A stretch of 64,000 nucleotides of DNA from Tahibacter sp042701255 (GCF_042701255.1 NZ_CP170554.1:5456001-5520000), one strand, 5' to 3'; counted from the first letter of the stretch, positions 34,826 through 44,030 are shown. Notes: generated by a model not told the origin, from the letters alone. Numbers and translations are program-made.

Positions 34826-37294
34826 ATGCAACATTGGTTTCCATTGCTCGCCGCGATCCTGGTATCGCTGGCCTGCTCGTACAGGCGCGCCGGGTTGCGC
34901 ACCTGGAGCGCGCTCACCGCGGTCGCGATCGTCGCGGCCGGCGTCGTCGCCGATTCCCATTGGCTGGCGACGTCCGCCACCCTGCTGGTATTCGCCCTCG
35001 TCGCGCTGCCGCTGAACCTCGCCGATTTCCGCCGCAAGCGCCTGAGCGCGCCGCTGCTGGCCATCTATCAGAAGATCACGCCGCAGCTGTCGCCGACCGA
35101 GAAGATCGCGCTCGAAGCCGGCACGGTCGGTTTCGAGGGCGAGCTGTTCAGCGGCAAGCCGAACTGGAACCAGCTGCTGCGCCAGCCCGAACCGGTGCTG
35201 TCGGCCGACGAGCGCGCCTTCCTCGACGGCCCGGTCGAAGAGCTCTGCCGCATGATCAACGACTGGGAGATCACCCACGAGCTGGCCGACCTGCCGCCGC
35301 CGGTCTGGGACTTCCTCAAGAAGAACAAATTCTTCGGCATGATCATCCCGCGCGAATACGGCGGCCTGCAGTTCTCGGCGCTGGCGCATTCGGTGGTGCT
35401 GCAGAAACTGGCGAGCATCTCCACGACCGTGGGCTCGACCGTCGCCGTGCCGAACTCGCTGGGCCCGGCCGAGCTGCTGCTGCACTACGGCACCAAGGAA
35501 CAGAAGGACTATTACCTGCCGCGCCTGGCCGACGGCCGCGAGATTCCGTGCTTCGCGCTGACCGGCCCGTACGCGGGTTCGGACGCGACCTCGATCCCCG
35601 ACTACGGCGTGGTCTGCAAGGGCGAATGGAACGGCGCCAATGTGCTCGGCGTGCGCCTGACCTTCGACAAGCGCTACATCACGCTCGCGCCGATCGCCAC
35701 GGTGGTCGGCCTCGCGTTCCGCATGTACGACCCGGAAAAGCTGCTCGGCGACAACGAAGACCTCGGCATCACGCTGGCCTTGCTGCCGCGCGACACCAAG
35801 GGCCTGGAAATCGGCCGCCGCCACATGCCGCTGAACATTCCGTTCCAGAACGGCCCGGTGCGCGGCAAGGACGTGTTCGTGCCGCTGTCGCAGCTGATCG
35901 GCGGACCGGAAATGGCCGGCGAAGGCTGGCGCATGCTGGTCGAATGCCTGTCGGTCGGCCGCGCGATCTCGCTGCCGTCGAATGCGACCGGCGCGGCGCG
36001 CATCGGATCGATCGCGACCGGCGCCTACGCGCGCATCCGCAAGCAGTTCGGCATGGCCATCGGCCGCTTCGAGGGGGTCGAGGAAGCGCTCGCGCGCATC
36101 GGCGGCTATACGTACGCCATCAGCGCGCTGTCGCGCGCGACGGCGGCCGCGGTCGATCGCGGCGAAAAGCCGTCGGTTCCCTCGGCCATCGCCAAGTACC
36201 ACGCGACCGAGCTCGGCCGCGAGATCGCCAAGGACGTCATGGACGTGCACGGCGGCAAGGGCGTGATCCTCGGCCCGCGCAACTACGCCGGCCGCGCCTG
36301 GCAGGGCGCGCCGATCGCGATCACGGTCGAAGGCGCCAACATCCTGACGCGCAGCATGATGATCTTCGGCCAGGGCGCGATCCGCTGCCATCCGTTCGTG
36401 CTCAAGGAAATGCAGGCGACCCAGATGGCCGACTACGGCGAGCGCCTGAAGGCCTTCGACAAGGCGCTGTTCGGCCACATCGGCTTCGCGATCTCCAACG
36501 CCGTGCGCAGCTTCGTGCTCGGCCTGACCCACGCGAAGATCGGCTCAGCGCCCGGCGACAAGTACACGCGCCGCTTCTACCGCAAGCTCAACCGCTATGC
36601 GGCCGCGCTCGCGCTGACCGCGGACACCTCGATGCTGGTGCTCGGCGGCAAGCTCAAGTTCAAGGAAAAGATCTCGGCCCGCCTCGGCGACGTGCTGTCG
36701 AACCTCTACATCGCTTCGGCCATGCTCAAGCGCTACGAAGACCAGGGCCGTCCGGTCGCCGACCAGCCGATGCTGGCCTGGGCCTTCCACGACTGCGTCT
36801 GGCGCATGCAGATGGCGCTGGACGGTGTGCTGCGCAACTTCCCGGTGCGTCCGGTCGCCTGGCTGCTGCGCGCGCTGATCTTCCCGCTGGGCCGTCGCGA
36901 AGTGCCGCCGTCGGACCGCCTCGGCCGCCGCGTCGCCGCGATCCTCTGCACGCCGAACGAAACGCGCGACCGCCTGGCCGGCGACGTCTATCTGACGCCG
37001 AACGCGAACAACCCGATCGGCCGCATGAACGCGCTGCTGGCCGACGTGATCGCGGCCGAGCCGGTCGAGCGCAAGTTCCTCAAGGCGGTCAAGACGCTTT
37101 CGGTCAAGGCCTACGACTACAACGGCCAGCTCGCCGAAGCCGAAGCCGCCGGCGCGATCACGAGCGAGGAGCGCAAGCTGCTCGAGCGCGTGCGCGCCGC
37201 GACGTTCGAGTTCATCAGCGTCGACGACTTCGATCCGCGCGATCTCGAAGCCGCGGTCAAGCACGGCAAGACCGTGCTGCGTTCGGTCGCCTGA
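34826..37294 (+). CDS. fadE: Acyl-CoA dehydrogenase FadE
   Basis: An 822-residue enzyme of FadE length (E. coli 814). Two N-terminal hydrophobic stretches (HWFPLLAAILVSLACSY and LTAVAIVAAGVVADSHWLATSATLLVFALVALPL) anchor it at the membrane as in FadE. The acyl-CoA dehydrogenase body follows, with FFGMIIPREYGGLQFSALAHSVVLQKL, CFALTGPYAGSDATSIPDYG, PFQNGPVRGKDVFVPLSQLIGG and MDVHGGKGVILGPRNYAGRAWQGAPIAITVEGANILTRSMMIFGQGAIRCHP, and a long C-terminal FadE-specific region. It makes the first double bond in beta-oxidation. AGGAG lies six bases before the ATG at 34826. It is probably co-transcribed with the hydrolase and repressed by the divergent TetR protein. Confidence 0.96.
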   Translation: MQHWFPLLAAILVSLACSYRRAGLRTWSALTAVAIVAAGVVADSHWLATSATLLVFALVALPLNLADFRRKRLSAPLLAIYQKITPQLSPTEKIALEAGTVGFEGELFSGKPNWNQLLRQPEPVLSADERAFLDGPVEELCRMINDWEITHELADLPPPVWDFLKKNKFFGMIIPREYGGLQFSALAHSVVLQKLASISTTVGSTVAVPNSLGPAELLLHYGTKEQKDYYLPRLADGREIPCFALTGPYAGSDATSIPDYGVVCKGEWNGANVLGVRLTFDKRYITLAPIATVVGLAFRMYDPEKLLGDNEDLGITLALLPRDTKGLEIGRRHMPLNIPFQNGPVRGKDVFVPLSQLIGGPEMAGEGWRMLVECLSVGRAISLPSNATGAARIGSIATGAYARIRKQFGMAIGRFEGVEEALARIGGYTYAISALSRATAAAVDRGEKPSVPSAIAKYHATELGREIAKDVMDVHGGKGVILGPRNYAGRAWQGAPIAITVEGANILTRSMMIFGQGAIRCHPFVLKEMQATQMADYGERLKAFDKALFGHIGFAISNAVRSFVLGLTHAKIGSAPGDKYTRRFYRKLNRYAAALALTADTSMLVLGGKLKFKEKISARLGDVLSNLYIASAMLKRYEDQGRPVADQPMLAWAFHDCVWRMQMALDGVLRNFPVRPVAWLLRALIFPLGRREVPPSDRLGRRVAAILCTPNETRDRLAGDVYLTPNANNPIGRMNALLADVIAAEPVERKFLKAVKTLSVKAYDYNGQLAEAEAAGAITSEERKLLERVRAATFEFISVDDFDPRDLEAAVKHGKTVLRSVA

Positions 37295-37364
37295 CCCGCC
37301 TCGCGACGGCGGCCGATCCGGCCGCCGTCGCTTCTTCCATCCGCTCATCCGGGAATGCGACGCC

Positions 37365-37835
37365 ATGGCCTCGCAAGCGCTGCAGCTGTTCCAGAAATAC
37401 GGCCGTTCGAACCTGGGCCGCTGGTTCTTTTCGCGCCTGATCTGCTGGCGCGCGCCCTATTTCGGCAGCATCTCGCCGCGGATAGAACGTCTGGAGACAG
37501 GCCGCTGCGACGTGCGCATACGCCAGCGCCGACGCCTGCAGAACCATATCGGCACCGTGCACGCGATCGCGCTGTGCAACATGGCCGAGCTGTCCGGCGG
37601 CCTGGCCACCGACGCGACGATACCGCCCGGCACGCGCTGGATTCCCAAGGGCATGACGGTGCGCTATCTCAAGAAGGCGACCGGCACCCTGACCGCGACG
37701 GCGCGCGTGCCGGCCATCGCCGATCCGACGCAGGCCCAGGACCTGCACGCCCACGTCGAAGTCCGCGACGCGCAGAACGACGTCGTGTTCGACGCCGACA
37801 TCACGATGTGGGTCAGCCCGAAGAAAACCGACTGA
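37365..37835 (+). CDS. DUF4442 hotdog-fold protein (thioesterase-like)
   Basis: A 156-residue protein with a hotdog fold of the DUF4442/PaaI-like group. Typical segments are APYFGSISPRIERLETGRCDVRIRQRRRLQNHIGTVHAIALCNMAELSGGLATDATIPPGTRWIPKGMTVRYLKKATGTLTATARV. The NHIGTVHA helix-start is where hotdog thioesterases bind the acyl-CoA carbonyl, but catalytic acid residues are not obvious and activity is unproven. It lies 70 bases after fadE on the same strand and fits the fatty-acid context. Its 3' end faces the DUF5706 gene across a single arm of the REP-like repeat. Confidence 0.85.
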   Translation: MASQALQLFQKYGRSNLGRWFFSRLICWRAPYFGSISPRIERLETGRCDVRIRQRRRLQNHIGTVHAIALCNMAELSGGLATDATIPPGTRWIPKGMTVRYLKKATGTLTATARVPAIADPTQAQDLHAHVEVRDAQNDVVFDADITMWVSPKKTD

Positions 37836-37859
37836 CCGCCGCAGGATCGCTGCACGTGA

Positions 37860-37896
37860 GTTGCGGTGAGCCGACGGCGAACCGCAACGTCGAGGT
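37860..37896. repeat. Single arm of the REP-like palindrome family
   Basis: GTTGCGGTGAGCC and GGCGAACCGCAACGTCGAGGT match the arms at 1100-1138 and 48622-48656. GTTGCGGT and ACCGCAAC can pair. The end of the element supplies the first base of the DUF5706 stop codon, and like the two doublets it lies between convergent gene ends. Confidence 0.75.
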
Positions 37897-38453
37897 CACC
37901 CTCGGCCGATCAGGAGCTGCAGCGCCTGCTCCGCGCTCGCGAGCACGAAGCCGGCCAGGAAGAACAGATAGCTCAGACGCAGGTAGCGGTATTTGTGCCG
38001 CGCGAGATACAGGCCCAGCGAATAGAGATCCTTGGCCTGGGTTTCGTAGATCGTGCCGTCGGGCTGCAGGGTGCGCGCGATCTCCTGCAGGAAGCGCTCA
38101 CGCGACAGTTCGGAGAAGTGGCCGAAGAACATCAGGTTGAAGTACGGCGGCAGCTCGTCGCTGTGCAGCCGCAGCGGCCGGTACTTGGGCAGCACCGCGA
38201 GTATCGCCAGCAGCAGCGCGAGCAGGGTGAAGCCGATCAGGATCAGCACGCTGATGCGCAGCCCGGGCTCGTTGAGCCGGCCCAGCGACAGGGTCAGCAC
38301 GATGGACGAGACCGTGATGATGATGTTGGCCTTGGTGTCGGCCATGGCCGACAGCTGCACGTGATGCTGCTGCGCCGTGCGCAGGATGTTGTCCGAGGTG
38401 TTGCGCTCGGGTATCTGCGCGAACGCATTGGGACTGCCGCCTGTCTCGCTCAT
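37896..38453 (-). CDS. DUF5706 membrane protein (Pycsar-effector-like)
   Basis: A 185-residue protein resembling DUF5706, the domain of the PycTM effector in Pycsar anti-phage systems. A soluble N-terminal helix ends in HHVQLSAMADTKANIIITVSSIVLTLSLG, the family signature, whose ADTKAN leads into membrane segment 1 (42-58). Segment 2 is 66-88 (LRISVLILIGFTLLALLLAILAVL), then comes NLMFFGHFSELSRERFLQEI (106-125), another family mark, and a third segment at 157-176. In Pycsar, a cyclase makes cCMP or cUMP, which triggers the effector to disrupt the membrane. No nucleotide cyclase is encoded within the window, so this copy is an orphan and a housekeeping role is equally possible. GGAGGGGCAGGGC precedes the ATG at 38453. 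Confidence 0.7.
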   Translation of the reverse strand: MSETGGSPNAFAQIPERNTSDNILRTAQQHHVQLSAMADTKANIIITVSSIVLTLSLGRLNEPGLRISVLILIGFTLLALLLAILAVLPKYRPLRLHSDELPPYFNLMFFGHFSELSRERFLQEIARTLQPDGTIYETQAKDLYSLGLYLARHKYRYLRLSYLFFLAGFVLASAEQALQLLIGRG

Positions 38454-38822
38454 GCCCTGCCCCTCCGAAACCCCGTCGTCGGCGCCCGCCGCTGATGTGG
38501 ACGCCGCATGCCCGCCTCGGCAACCCATCCCGCCGCCGGCACCTCCCGCCCCGCTCCGCACGCCGTTCGGGCCGTAGCCCCAAGACTCTTCCCGACGACG
38601 TAGCGGCGAGCATAAACAACTCATGCCCGTCCGCGGCAGCGGCCGCAGGCGACACCCCGCCCAGCCGGCGGGAGCACCGTTGCGACGGCGACCGCCACAA
38701 CGGGTGGCCCCCCTCCCGGAGCGCCCGCGCAGCGGCTTTCGCCTGCGTCCGGCGAGTCGCAGCCGGGCCTTGTCGACCTGCCGTCCGACGGCGGCCGGCC
38801 CGGCCAGCCGCCTGCCGTGCAC
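38454..38822. other. Intergenic region without a supported gene
   Basis: These 369 bases lie between the M1 peptidase stop and the DUF5706 start, both on the minus strand. The frame of DUF5706 stays open upstream, but the encoded residues are Arg/Gly-rich with no domain and the Shine-Dalgarno supports the start at 38453. No clear promoter or terminator is seen. Confidence 0.5.
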
Positions 38823-41528
38823 TCACCCCGCCGGGACGGCCGCACTGCGCGCCGCGACCCAGCGCTGCAGCGCCGCTGCGCCGTGCTTCTCGCGCCGCGC
38901 CGCACACAGGTCGATCGCCTCTTCGGCGCGGCGCAGCCCCTGCGCGGCACCTTCGGTCTTGGCCGCATTGCGCACGAAGAAGCGCGTGACCCTCCGTGCG
39001 TGCTCGCGCGTGCACCAGCCGTCGGCGACGAGCTCGGGCAGTCGGCCGTGGACGAATACCGGCGTATGCGCGAGCACGGCCGCGTAGCGGCGCTGGAACC
39101 AGGCCCACAAAGCTTCGCGATTGCGCGGATCGTACTGATGCACGCCGAGCACGCGGGCGGTTTCGCCGGTCCTGACCGCGTCACTGAGTGTGAATTCGCG
39201 TACGCGCTCGCCCTGCACCGGATCGGTCGTCGTGCCGAGGGCCATGACCAGGCTCAGGCGCAGGCTCGCATCCTCGGTGCGCGCAAGCTCGGCGATCAGC
39301 GCGTCGACCGCGGTTGCGCCGAGTTCCTGCACCGTGACCGCGAGCACCGTGCCGAGCAGGTCGTAATTGGCCGCGGCGAAACGCAGGCGGCCGTTGCCGT
39401 CGCCGGCCAGCACGGCCTTGCCCTGGGCCAGTAACGCGGCACGCACCGGACGGCTGTCGACCTTGCGCGCGAGCAGCTCGACGAGGTCGGCACGCAGCAA
39501 GGTGTCGTCCTCGCTGTCGCCGGTGCGACGCAGATAGCCCAGCGCGTTCAGACGCGGCAGGTAGAGCTGCTCGACATAGGCGTCGATCGCCGCGCGTGCC
39601 GCCGCGTCGGCCAGATGGGTGCGGATCCACACCAGTTCCGCCTGCAGCGCGAACGCCGCCTCGCGCGTCTTCGCAACCGCGAGCTGGCCGATCGCATCGA
39701 GCACGCCGGCCGCGTCGACGTCGCCGCGCTCGAAGCCCGCCTTGATCGCATCGGCGAAAGCGAGCTGCTCGCGATCGTCGAGACCGGCCGCGACGCGCGT
39801 CAACGCAGCGCGATCGGCATCGGCCAGCGCGACGCGGTAGTAGCCGCGCGCCTGTGCGTTCGGCAGATACCAGTCGGGGCAGCCGCCGTCGAGCGGCATT
39901 TCGGCTTCGGCACGGTCGAGCAGCTGGCATTGCGTGCGGTTCGTCGCGCCCTTGCGGCTGTGCACGCAGAACGGAATGCCCCAGGTCTGCGCCGCAATGT
40001 CGCCGCGCGAGCCCAGCGGGAAATAGCGCTGCTGGCGCAGCCGCAGCCGCGCCTTGCCGCCGGCGCACTGCAGTTCGCTGCGCACGAGCGGCACGCCGGG
40101 CTGGTCGAGGAAACTGCGCAGGGCCTGGCCGAACGCGTCGCCCTTGTCGCCGGCGCTCTGCAGCGCCGCGATCAGATCGTCCGACGTCGCGCTCGCGAAC
40201 GCATGCTCGCGCAGATAGCGGCGCAATCCTTCGCGGAACGGCCGCTCGCCGAGCCAGGCTTCGAACATGCCGAGCACGGCGGCGCCCTTCGCGTAGGTCA
40301 GGCTGTCGAATGCACCGGCGATGTCGCCGTCGTCGCGAATGGGCTGACGCACGCGGCGCGCGCTGGCGAGGCTGTCGGCGGCCATGGCCTGCTGCGTCGC
40401 GACGATGCTGCGCAGATCGGCGCGCTGCGCCGGCCGCAAGGTCTGCGTGATGCGCCGTTCCATCCAGGTCGCGAACGCTTCGTTGAGCCAGAGGTCGTCC
40501 CACCACCGCATGGTCACGACGTCGCCGAACCATTGATGGGCGAGCTCGTGCGCATTGACCTCGAACGAACTCCGGCGCAGCTGCGCCGGCGTGTTCGCGT
40601 CGAGCAGCAGCAGGTCTTCGCGGAAGATCACGAGGCCCGCATTCTCCATCGCGCCGGCGCTGAAATCCGGCGCGGCGAGCAGGTCGAGCTTGCCGAACGT
40701 GTACGCGTAACCGAAATAGTCCTCGAGCGCCGTCACGACGGCCGGCGTCGCCGCCAACACGTCGGCCAGCCGCGCACCCTGGCCGCGCGGCGCGATCGCA
40801 CGCAGCGGCAATGACGTCTTGCGCCAGGCCGTCGCAGCGATGGGCTTGGCGTCGACGATGTCCCAGGGACCGACCGCGAACGCGAGCAGATAAGTCGGCA
40901 GCTTCGGCGTGGTGCGAAATGTCAGGCGGCGCCAGCCGTCGGCCAGTGCCTGCTCGGCACTCTGCGCGGTGTTGGCGACGGCCTGCACGCCGGGAGGAAT
41001 CTCCAGCCGCAGATCGAACGGCGTCTTGAAGCGCGGCTCGTCGAACGCCGGAAACGCGCGCCGCGCACTGATCGGCTGCATCTGCGTGACCACGTAGGAC
41101 TGGTCGCCGCGGCGCGTGCGATAGAGCCCTTCCAGCCGGCTGTCGTAGCGCGCACGGTAGACGAAATGCAGCTGCAGCTCCTGCGGCGTCACGGTCTCGC
41201 CGAACTCGACCGCCGCCACACTGCCGTCGCGCGCCGGTACGAAACGCGCCGGCTGCGTACGGCCCGCGGCCGTGCGCCATTCGACGCGCTCGACCTGCAG
41301 ATCGCGCGCATGCAGCCAGATCCGTTCGGCCGGCTGTTTCAGCGCGACGCGGAGATCGGCGGTCGCGCTGAAGCCCTCGGCAGCCGGATCGACGCGGAAT
41401 TCCAGCGCGTAGTGCAGCGGCTCGACCGTGTCGGGCAGCTTGCCCGGCGGCGGTGCGGCAACCTCGGCCGCAACGGCGACACCGCAGGCACACAACAGCA
41501 TGCCGACCAGCCACCGCGCCACGTTCAT
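38823..41528 (-). CDS. M1 family aminopeptidase, secreted
   Basis: A 901-residue zinc aminopeptidase with a signal peptide (MNVARWLVGMLLCACGVAVAAE). The substrate-anchoring GAMEN motif is at 292-296, the zinc site HELAH at 327-331 and the third ligand Glu350 in WLNEAF. The N-terminal saddle domain (DTVEPLHYALEFRVDPAAEGFSATADLRVAL) and the C-terminal helical ERAP1-like domain complete the typical four-domain M1 layout. It should remove N-terminal residues from peptides in the periplasm or outside. The ATG at 41528 is chosen because GGAG lies six bases before it; ATGs at 41534 and 41558 would give a poorer signal peptide or spacing. Confidence 0.93.
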   Translation of the reverse strand: MNVARWLVGMLLCACGVAVAAEVAAPPPGKLPDTVEPLHYALEFRVDPAAEGFSATADLRVALKQPAERIWLHARDLQVERVEWRTAAGRTQPARFVPARDGSVAAVEFGETVTPQELQLHFVYRARYDSRLEGLYRTRRGDQSYVVTQMQPISARRAFPAFDEPRFKTPFDLRLEIPPGVQAVANTAQSAEQALADGWRRLTFRTTPKLPTYLLAFAVGPWDIVDAKPIAATAWRKTSLPLRAIAPRGQGARLADVLAATPAVVTALEDYFGYAYTFGKLDLLAAPDFSAGAMENAGLVIFREDLLLLDANTPAQLRRSSFEVNAHELAHQWFGDVVTMRWWDDLWLNEAFATWMERRITQTLRPAQRADLRSIVATQQAMAADSLASARRVRQPIRDDGDIAGAFDSLTYAKGAAVLGMFEAWLGERPFREGLRRYLREHAFASATSDDLIAALQSAGDKGDAFGQALRSFLDQPGVPLVRSELQCAGGKARLRLRQQRYFPLGSRGDIAAQTWGIPFCVHSRKGATNRTQCQLLDRAEAEMPLDGGCPDWYLPNAQARGYYRVALADADRAALTRVAAGLDDREQLAFADAIKAGFERGDVDAAGVLDAIGQLAVAKTREAAFALQAELVWIRTHLADAAARAAIDAYVEQLYLPRLNALGYLRRTGDSEDDTLLRADLVELLARKVDSRPVRAALLAQGKAVLAGDGNGRLRFAAANYDLLGTVLAVTVQELGATAVDALIAELARTEDASLRLSLVMALGTTTDPVQGERVREFTLSDAVRTGETARVLGVHQYDPRNREALWAWFQRRYAAVLAHTPVFVHGRLPELVADGWCTREHARRVTRFFVRNAAKTEGAAQGLRRAEEAIDLCAARREKHGAAALQRWVAARSAAVPAG

Positions 41529-41653
41529 CGCCATCTCCGCAGGATAGTCGGAGGCTAGCATTGCGCGTGAAGTGCTGCGTGGGTTCGTCGGCGGCGCACG
41601 GCCGGTGCGCCCTGGTCAGGCTGATTACATTGTTCGCCGACTGGATCGGCGAC

Positions 41654-41691
41654 GTGCCCGCGTTCGGGACACGAGTCCCGAATGCGGGCAC
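41654..41691 (-). terminator. 17-pair hairpin downstream of the second DUF4097 gene
   Basis: GTGCCCGCGTTCGGGAC (41654-41670) pairs with GTCCCGAATGCGGGCAC (41675-41691) over ACGA, with one wobble pair. It lies 25 bases beyond the DUF4097 stop and before the M1 gene on the same strand, so it probably separates the two transcripts. Confidence 0.6.
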
Positions 41692-41715
41692 GCGACGGAC
41701 ACTGCGCGGCGGGCC

Positions 41716-42552
41716 TCAGTCGTGGTCGGGCAGGCTCACGCGACCGCCGACGTCGGCGTAGTCGATGTTCCTGGTGCCGCCGGACTTTTCGCCGACGCGG
41801 AAGTCGCCGCGGATGCCGCGCGCGTGGATGCTGCCGCTGGAGTCGGTGCCGACTTCGGCGTTGCCGCCGATGTCGCGGAAGCGGATGTCGCCGGAACTGT
41901 CGTGGCCGACGCGTGCATTGCCGCTGACGTGCGCGATCTCGATGTCGCCCGAGCTGTCTTCCTCGACCGCGACGTCGCGCGCCGCGCCGTCGATCTCGAT
42001 GTCGCCGGAGCTGTCGGCGACGACGGTCACGCTGCCGCGGGCCTGTTCTACATGGATGTCGCCCGAGGTGTCGCGGATGCTCACGTCGCCGCGCGGGTTG
42101 TAGATCTTGATGTCGCCGGAGCTGTCGCGCATCCCGATCGCGCCGGCGTCGCGGATCTCGATGTCGCCGGAGGAATCGTCGAGGTCCAGCGCGAGCTCCT
42201 GCGGCAGGCGCACTTCGAGATCGATGTAGGCGTAGTTGTCCGAGAACAGCTTGAACGTGGCTTCCTCGGGCATCGTCGTGAATACGTCGAGACGGTCGCC
42301 GCTGCGGCTGTGCTGCAGCTGCAGCGCGTCGAGCTGGGCCTGGCTCGACGCGCAGGCGCGGCCGTGCAGTTCGACGGTGGCCAGACCGGGCGAGCCGACG
42401 ATGCGCAGGTCGCCGGCGCGGGTCTGCAGCTTGAGTGTCTTGACGCCGCCGGCCGGCAGCGCGAGATCGCGCTTGGCTTCGAAGGCGCAGTCTTCGGCCA
42501 CGGCGGTGCCGCTGAGTGCGGCGAGGAGGACGAGGCAGGAAATTCGATTCAT
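41716..42552 (-). CDS. Secreted DUF4097 protein with SSGDIEI repeats
   Basis: A 278-residue protein with a signal peptide (NRISCLVLLAALSGTAVAE) and a DUF4097 beta-helix whose repeat is unusually regular: LDDSSGDIEIRDAGAIGMR, DSSGDIKIYNPRGDVSIR, DTSGDIHVEQARGSVTVV, ADSSGDIEIDGAARDVAVE, EDSSGDIEIAHVSGNARVG, HDSSGDIRFRDIGGNAEVG, TDSSGSIHARGIRGDFRVG. The period is about 18-19 residues. Two cysteines near the N-terminus (DCAFEA and GRACAS) could form a disulfide. Function is unknown; an envelope structural or sensing role is likely. It is not next to a sigma factor, unlike the DUF4097 gene at 28302. Confidence 0.8.
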   Translation of the reverse strand: MNRISCLVLLAALSGTAVAEDCAFEAKRDLALPAGGVKTLKLQTRAGDLRIVGSPGLATVELHGRACASSQAQLDALQLQHSRSGDRLDVFTTMPEEATFKLFSDNYAYIDLEVRLPQELALDLDDSSGDIEIRDAGAIGMRDSSGDIKIYNPRGDVSIRDTSGDIHVEQARGSVTVVADSSGDIEIDGAARDVAVEEDSSGDIEIAHVSGNARVGHDSSGDIRFRDIGGNAEVGTDSSGSIHARGIRGDFRVGEKSGGTRNIDYADVGGRVSLPDHD

Positions 42553-43064
42553 GGTTGGCTCGCAGATGACGGATGCCCGGACCAGGGATACGTCCGTGCC
42601 GTGATCGGATGCAACTGCGCGGCGCAGGGTTTAAACGATTCGCGCGATGCTCGTGTCGATGACGCCCTGCCGCAAAGTACCGGTCGCTGCGCCTGAATCT
42701 TTTTCACGATGCCACCGCGATGCTTGCTGCACTGCACGACGAATCACACAGTGTTCACATCCCTACTGGACGAAAGTCGACAGTGCCTGAGGGAAAACCC
42801 GGATACGCCGCTCTGCACTGCGTCAAACGTTCTCAGTTGTTTGCATTTCGCGTGAGCCGTTTTTGATCTGGCCAGTACACAATCATTCCCGGAGCACCGA
42901 AGTGTGCTTCGAACCATGTGTCCGATACGTCGACAGCGTGACGCTGCCGCAGCCCTGAGCCAATCGGACACAGCTTGTTGGCAATCACACCGCGAAGACC
43001 GGATCGGACGCAGCCCGCGCACGCCGATGGCGTTGTCGTCCCCGCTCGTCAGAGGTTTCACACA
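42553..43064. other. Regulatory intergenic region before the GTPase/Roadblock operon
   Basis: No gene is supported in these 512 bases between divergent genes. The middle (42700-42900) is the AT-richest part and should hold promoters for both directions. The most notable element is the 10-base inverted repeat TGTGTCCGAT (42917-42926) / ATCGGACACA (42963-42972), enclosing CAGCG-TGA-CGCTG. Confidence 0.55.
42917..42972. promoter_or_regulatory. Perfect 10-base inverted repeat with inner hairpin
   Basis: TGTGTCCGAT and ATCGGACACA are perfect inverted copies 36 bases apart, and a small palindrome CAGCG-TGA-CGCTG lies between them. It sits 93 bases before the first gene of the GTPase/Roadblock operon. 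It could be a two-site operator or the leader hairpin of the transcript. Confidence 0.45.
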
Positions 43065-44030
43065 GTGGCTAATACGATGACGAACCCGCAAGACACCGCG
43101 CCGTTCTGCATAGCGGTCGCGCTGCCGCCCCATCTGAAATCCCTGGTCGAACGCCTGCTGCAAGGCGTGCTGCGCGAGCAGGCCGACGCCGCTGCGCGCT
43201 GGTATCTCGGCGACGCCGGCTCGGCCGACGTCGTGCTGCGCCTGCACGGCGACGGCAGTCAGGCGATCTCGCCGAATCTGCTGGCCGACGTGCGCAGCCG
43301 CGACGGCCACCGCCACGCGCTGACGATAGAAGGCGTCTGGCGCAGCGGCGCCATGGCCGCGGCGCTGACGCGCATCGCCGCATTGATCGGCAGCGAACCG
43401 GCCGCCGCAAAGCCGCAGCTCGCGCTGCAATGGCTGCAGCGCTGGTCCGAACTGCGCCGGCAGTTTCCGACGTCGCAGCTCGCGCTGCAGGTCGGCGGCC
43501 GCCTCGTCGCGCTGCTCGGCACGCGCCAGGCGACCTTGCAGAGCATGGACCGCGAGCTGACCGCGACACCCGAAACCTTGATCGCCGCGATGACGCGCGA
43601 CGGCTGGAGCCTGACGCCGGCCGGCAGCGATGCGGCCGCGCCCGGCGCCTCGCTGAAGCCGCTGCTCTGGCAGCTCGGCCTGCTCGCCGGCACCCTGGGC
43701 GCGCTGCCCGCGCTGCAGTCGCAAGCCGCACTGCGCCTCAAGGGCTGGCCGTATCTCGCGGCCGGCGGCCACCGCAACTTCGCCGAACTGATCCGACATC
43801 TGCGCAGCGGCGACAACAACCGCGCGAGCCTGCTCGCGCTGGAGCTCGCGCCGCGCAAGGTCGTCGACGGCTTTCTGAACGCCTGCGCGGTCTGCGAATT
43901 TTTCCACGACGACACGGCCGCGCCGGAACCGCGTGCGGCCGCGGCGCCGGGCGCACCTGTCACATCGCACACGACCGATCACGCGGCGATCGCGGCGATC
44001 CGGCGCACCTTGGGCCTGGTGCGCCCGTGA
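43065..44030 (+). CDS. Hypothetical protein of the GTPase/Roadblock operon
   Basis: A 321-residue cytoplasmic protein I cannot assign to a family. No signal or membrane segment is visible. The middle is rich in Leu and Ala helices, and the C-terminal part (FAELIRHLRSGDNNRASLLALELAPRKVVDGFLNACAVCEFFHD) looks like a small winged-helix-type unit of the kind found at the end of PatA-like proteins associated with Roadblock systems; that is a visual impression only. The GTG at 43065 is preferred because AGAGG lies nine bases before it; an ATG follows at 43077. Its stop overlaps the GTPase start in GTGA, so it is the first gene of a tightly coupled operon. Confidence 0.75.
   Translation: MANTMTNPQDTAPFCIAVALPPHLKSLVERLLQGVLREQADAAARWYLGDAGSADVVLRLHGDGSQAISPNLLADVRSRDGHRHALTIEGVWRSGAMAAALTRIAALIGSEPAAAKPQLALQWLQRWSELRRQFPTSQLALQVGGRLVALLGTRQATLQSMDRELTATPETLIAAMTRDGWSLTPAGSDAAAPGASLKPLLWQLGLLAGTLGALPALQSQAALRLKGWPYLAAGGHRNFAELIRHLRSGDNNRASLLALELAPRKVVDGFLNACAVCEFFHDDTAAPEPRAAAAPGAPVTSHTTDHAAIAAIRRTLGLVRP

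Noticed and set aside
38454..38822. An N-terminal extension of the DUF5706 protein
   Set aside because: The extra frame is Arg/Gly-rich without a domain, and a good Shine-Dalgarno supports the start at 38453.
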